DNA of 64,000 nt from Cellulomonas marina (GTDB taxonomy: Bacteria; Actinomycetota; Actinomycetes; Actinomycetales; Cellulomonadaceae): assembly GCF_900111925.1 (NCBI RefSeq), contig NZ_FOKA01000001.1:124001-188000 (forward strand). Direction: 5' to 3'. Below are positions 62,600 to 64,000 of this stretch, piece by piece. The notes under the pieces were generated by a model that ran no database searches, had not been told where the DNA came from, and saw only the letters and a list, made by a program, of their open reading frames with translations. The position numbers were made by a program, and so were the translations under genes. Positions within the stretch are counted from its first letter, which is position 1, and every line of letters begins with the position of its first letter.

Positions 62600-63982
62600 A
62601 TGTCCTCCGACCCCAAGCCGCCCGCGCGCGGCGGCGCGCTGTCCTTCCTCACCCCGACCGCGCTGGCGGCCGTCTTCGCGCCGGCCCTGCTGTTCGAGGT
62701 CGGCATCGGCGCGGTCATCCCGATGGTGGCGGTGCGCGCCTCGGAGCTGGGGGCGGACCTGGCGACGGCGGGCCTGCTCGCGGCGCTGCTGGCGGTGGGG
62801 CAGATCCTCGGCGACGTGCCGGCGGGGGCCGTCGCCGCCCGGCTCGGGGACCGGTGGGCGATGGCCGCGGCCGCGGCCGTGGCGGTGGTCACGCTGACGG
62901 TGTGCGCGCTGGCCGACGCCCTGGCCGTCCTCGCGCTCGGCGTCCTCGGCACCGGGGTCACGAACGCGGTCTTCCTGCTGGCCCGGCACTCCTACCTCGC
63001 GGAGGTCACACCCGTCGTGCACCGGGCGCGGGTGCTGTCCACGCTCGGCGGGGTCGGGCGCATCGGCATGTTCGTCGGGCCGTTCCTCGGCGCGGCGCTC
63101 GTGCACGCCACGGCCACCGCGGCCGCGTTCTGGCTCGCGGTGGTGACGACGGCTCTCGTCGTCATCGTGCTGCTGGCGGTGCCCGACGTGGGCGGCGAGG
63201 GGCGCGGACGGCGCGGGACGCTGCGCCGGCGCGCCGCGGGCGGTGCGGCGGGCGGTGCCGCGGGTGCGGGAGCCGTCGCGGGGCGAGGTGCCACCCGGGC
63301 CCCGGCGCCCCGCGTCACCGTGCGACGGGTCGTGGCCGACCACGGCCGGCTCTTCGCGACCCTCGGCGTCGGGGTGCTGCTCGTCGGGGCGGTGCGCGGG
63401 TCGCGGCAGGTGCTGCTGCCGCTGTGGGGCGAGCACCTGGGCCTCGACCCGGCGGTCACCAGCCTCGTCTACGGCATCTCCGGCGCGCTCGACACGCTCG
63501 TCTTCTACCCGGCCGGGATGCTCATGGACCGGCGGGGGCGGCTCGCGGTCGGCGTGCCGTCCATGCTCGTGCTCGGGGTCGCGATGCTGCTCCTGCCGCT
63601 GGCGGGCGGGCCGGTGGCGCTCGCGGTGCTCGCCGCGGCGATGGGCCTGGGCAACGGCGTCAGCGCCGGGATCCTCATGACGCTGGGTGCCGACACCGCG
63701 CCCGCGGACGTGCGGGCGCAGTTCCTCGGGATGTGGCGGCTCATGCAGGACACGGGGACGGCGGCGGGTCCGCTCGTGGTGTCGGCGGCCGCGGCGCTGG
63801 GGTCGCTGGCGGCGGGGGCGCTGACCATGGGCGCGGTGGGCGTCGTGGCGGCGGGGGTGCTCGCCGCGACGGTCCCGCGCTGGACCGTGCACGCGAGCGT
63901 GCGGACCCGGGTGGCGGCCGGCCTGCGGGCGGACGGCTCGTCGCCTCCCGGTGCGGGGGAGGTGCAGGGGAGGACGCGATGA
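62600..63982 (+). CDS. MFS transporter
   Basis: A 460-residue major facilitator with twelve helices. The central cytoplasmic loop is about 45 residues ([19 protein letters not shown] onward), rich in Arg/Gly/Ala. [10 protein letters not shown] fits MFS motif A. Substrate, possibly a drug or small metabolite, is unknown. ATG at 62600 has GGGGGAGG 9 bases upstream; ATG 62591 is adjacent to that site and less likely. Divergent from luxS. The next gene overlaps its stop (ATGA). Confidence 0.9.
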   Translation: MSSDPKPPARGGALSFLTPTALAAVFAPALLFEVGIGAVIPMVAVRASELGADLATAGLLAALLAVGQILGDVPAGAVAARLGDRWAMAAAAAVAVVTLTVCALADALAVLALGVLGTGVTNAVFLLARHSYLAEVTPVVHRARVLSTLGGVGRIGMFVGPFLGAALVHATATAAAFWLAVVTTALVVIVLLAVPDVGGEGRGRRGTLRRRAAGGAAGGAAGAGAVAGRGATRAPAPRVTVRRVVADHGRLFATLGVGVLLVGAVRGSRQVLLPLWGEHLGLDPAVTSLVYGISGALDTLVFYPAGMLMDRRGRLAVGVPSMLVLGVAMLLLPLAGGPVALAVLAAAMGLGNGVSAGILMTLGADTAPADVRAQFLGMWRLMQDTGTAAGPLVVSAAAALGSLAAGALTMGAVGVVAAGVLAATVPRWTVHASVRTRVAAGLRADGSSPPGAGEVQGRTR

Positions 63983-64000
63983 CGCGGGGCCGGTGGACGA
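63979..64000 (+). CDS. Start of the next gene (3' end outside window)
   Basis: ATG at 63979 overlaps the MFS stop by four bases, with GGGAGGACGCG upstream. Only seven codons are visible (MTRGRWT), so the product cannot be named. Probably in the same operon as the transporter. Confidence 0.4.

Overview
The window is very G+C-rich (roughly three quarters by eye) and gene-dense, uses many GTG starts, and has the gene content of a non-sporulating actinobacterium. A member of the Micrococcales such as the Cellulomonadaceae or Promicromonosporaceae is the best guess. This rests on the M23 peptidase-smpB-ssrA order, a LigC-type ligase, luxS with a nucleosidase, and an srs-like phenolic-lipid cluster. 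The genus is inferred, not shown.

Layout. 1-5.7 kb: end of a coiled-coil M23 peptidase, smpB, LigC-type ligase, an RsbW-like ATPase, a membrane-anchored PDZ serine protease, and the complete tmRNA gene (ssrA) with its terminator. 5.7-11 kb: a DUF4349 lipoprotein, a Gfo/Idh/MocA oxidoreductase, then a foreign-looking two-gene operon (OLD/ABC-like ATPase plus TOPRIM-like protein, probable anti-phage system), then a ketopantoate-reductase homologue. 11-18 kb: SprT-like, DUF1905, VOC, a second secreted serine protease with a C-terminal zinc ribbon, an OmpA-domain lipoprotein and a YibE/F protein. 18-28 kb: amylosucrase, SDR, spore-photoproduct-lyase homologue, RlmC, M20 amidohydrolase, a PfkB kinase cut short by an in-frame stop, an FBP/FusB-like protein and a truncated EF-hand protein. 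28-40 kb: membrane molybdopterin oxidoreductase, epimerase, AGCS symporter, a broken NhaP-type antiporter, a GGDEF protein, a YyaL-type protein and RecQ.

40-46 kb: a nested inverted repeat and 16-bp tandem repeats, then a tightly coupled cluster (DinB-like, UbiA, type III PKS, ICMT-type methyltransferase, FAD monooxygenase) that resembles Streptomyces srsABC with a prenyltransferase added. 45.5-57 kb: a GGDEF-EAL gene with three frameshifts, acylphosphatase, 6-phosphogluconate dehydrogenase, aldo/keto reductase, a divergent LysR/LysE export pair, an inositol-phosphatase-like enzyme, and an envelope operon (LolA-like protein plus ABC ATPase and permease). 57-64 kb: a two-component system divergent from that operon, whose kinase is fused in frame to a DUF2945 domain with its own internal ribosome site; two coupled alpha/beta hydrolases; mtnN-luxS (activated methyl cycle/AI-2); and an MFS transporter.

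Two places deserve most attention: the ATPase/TOPRIM operon at 7995-10018, the most transfer-like segment (two TTA codons, visibly lower G+C), and the histidine kinase-DUF2945 fusion at 57850-59598. Four genes look damaged (PfkB kinase, EF-hand protein, NhaP antiporter, GGDEF-EAL protein). This indicates either local gene decay or assembly errors in G/C runs.
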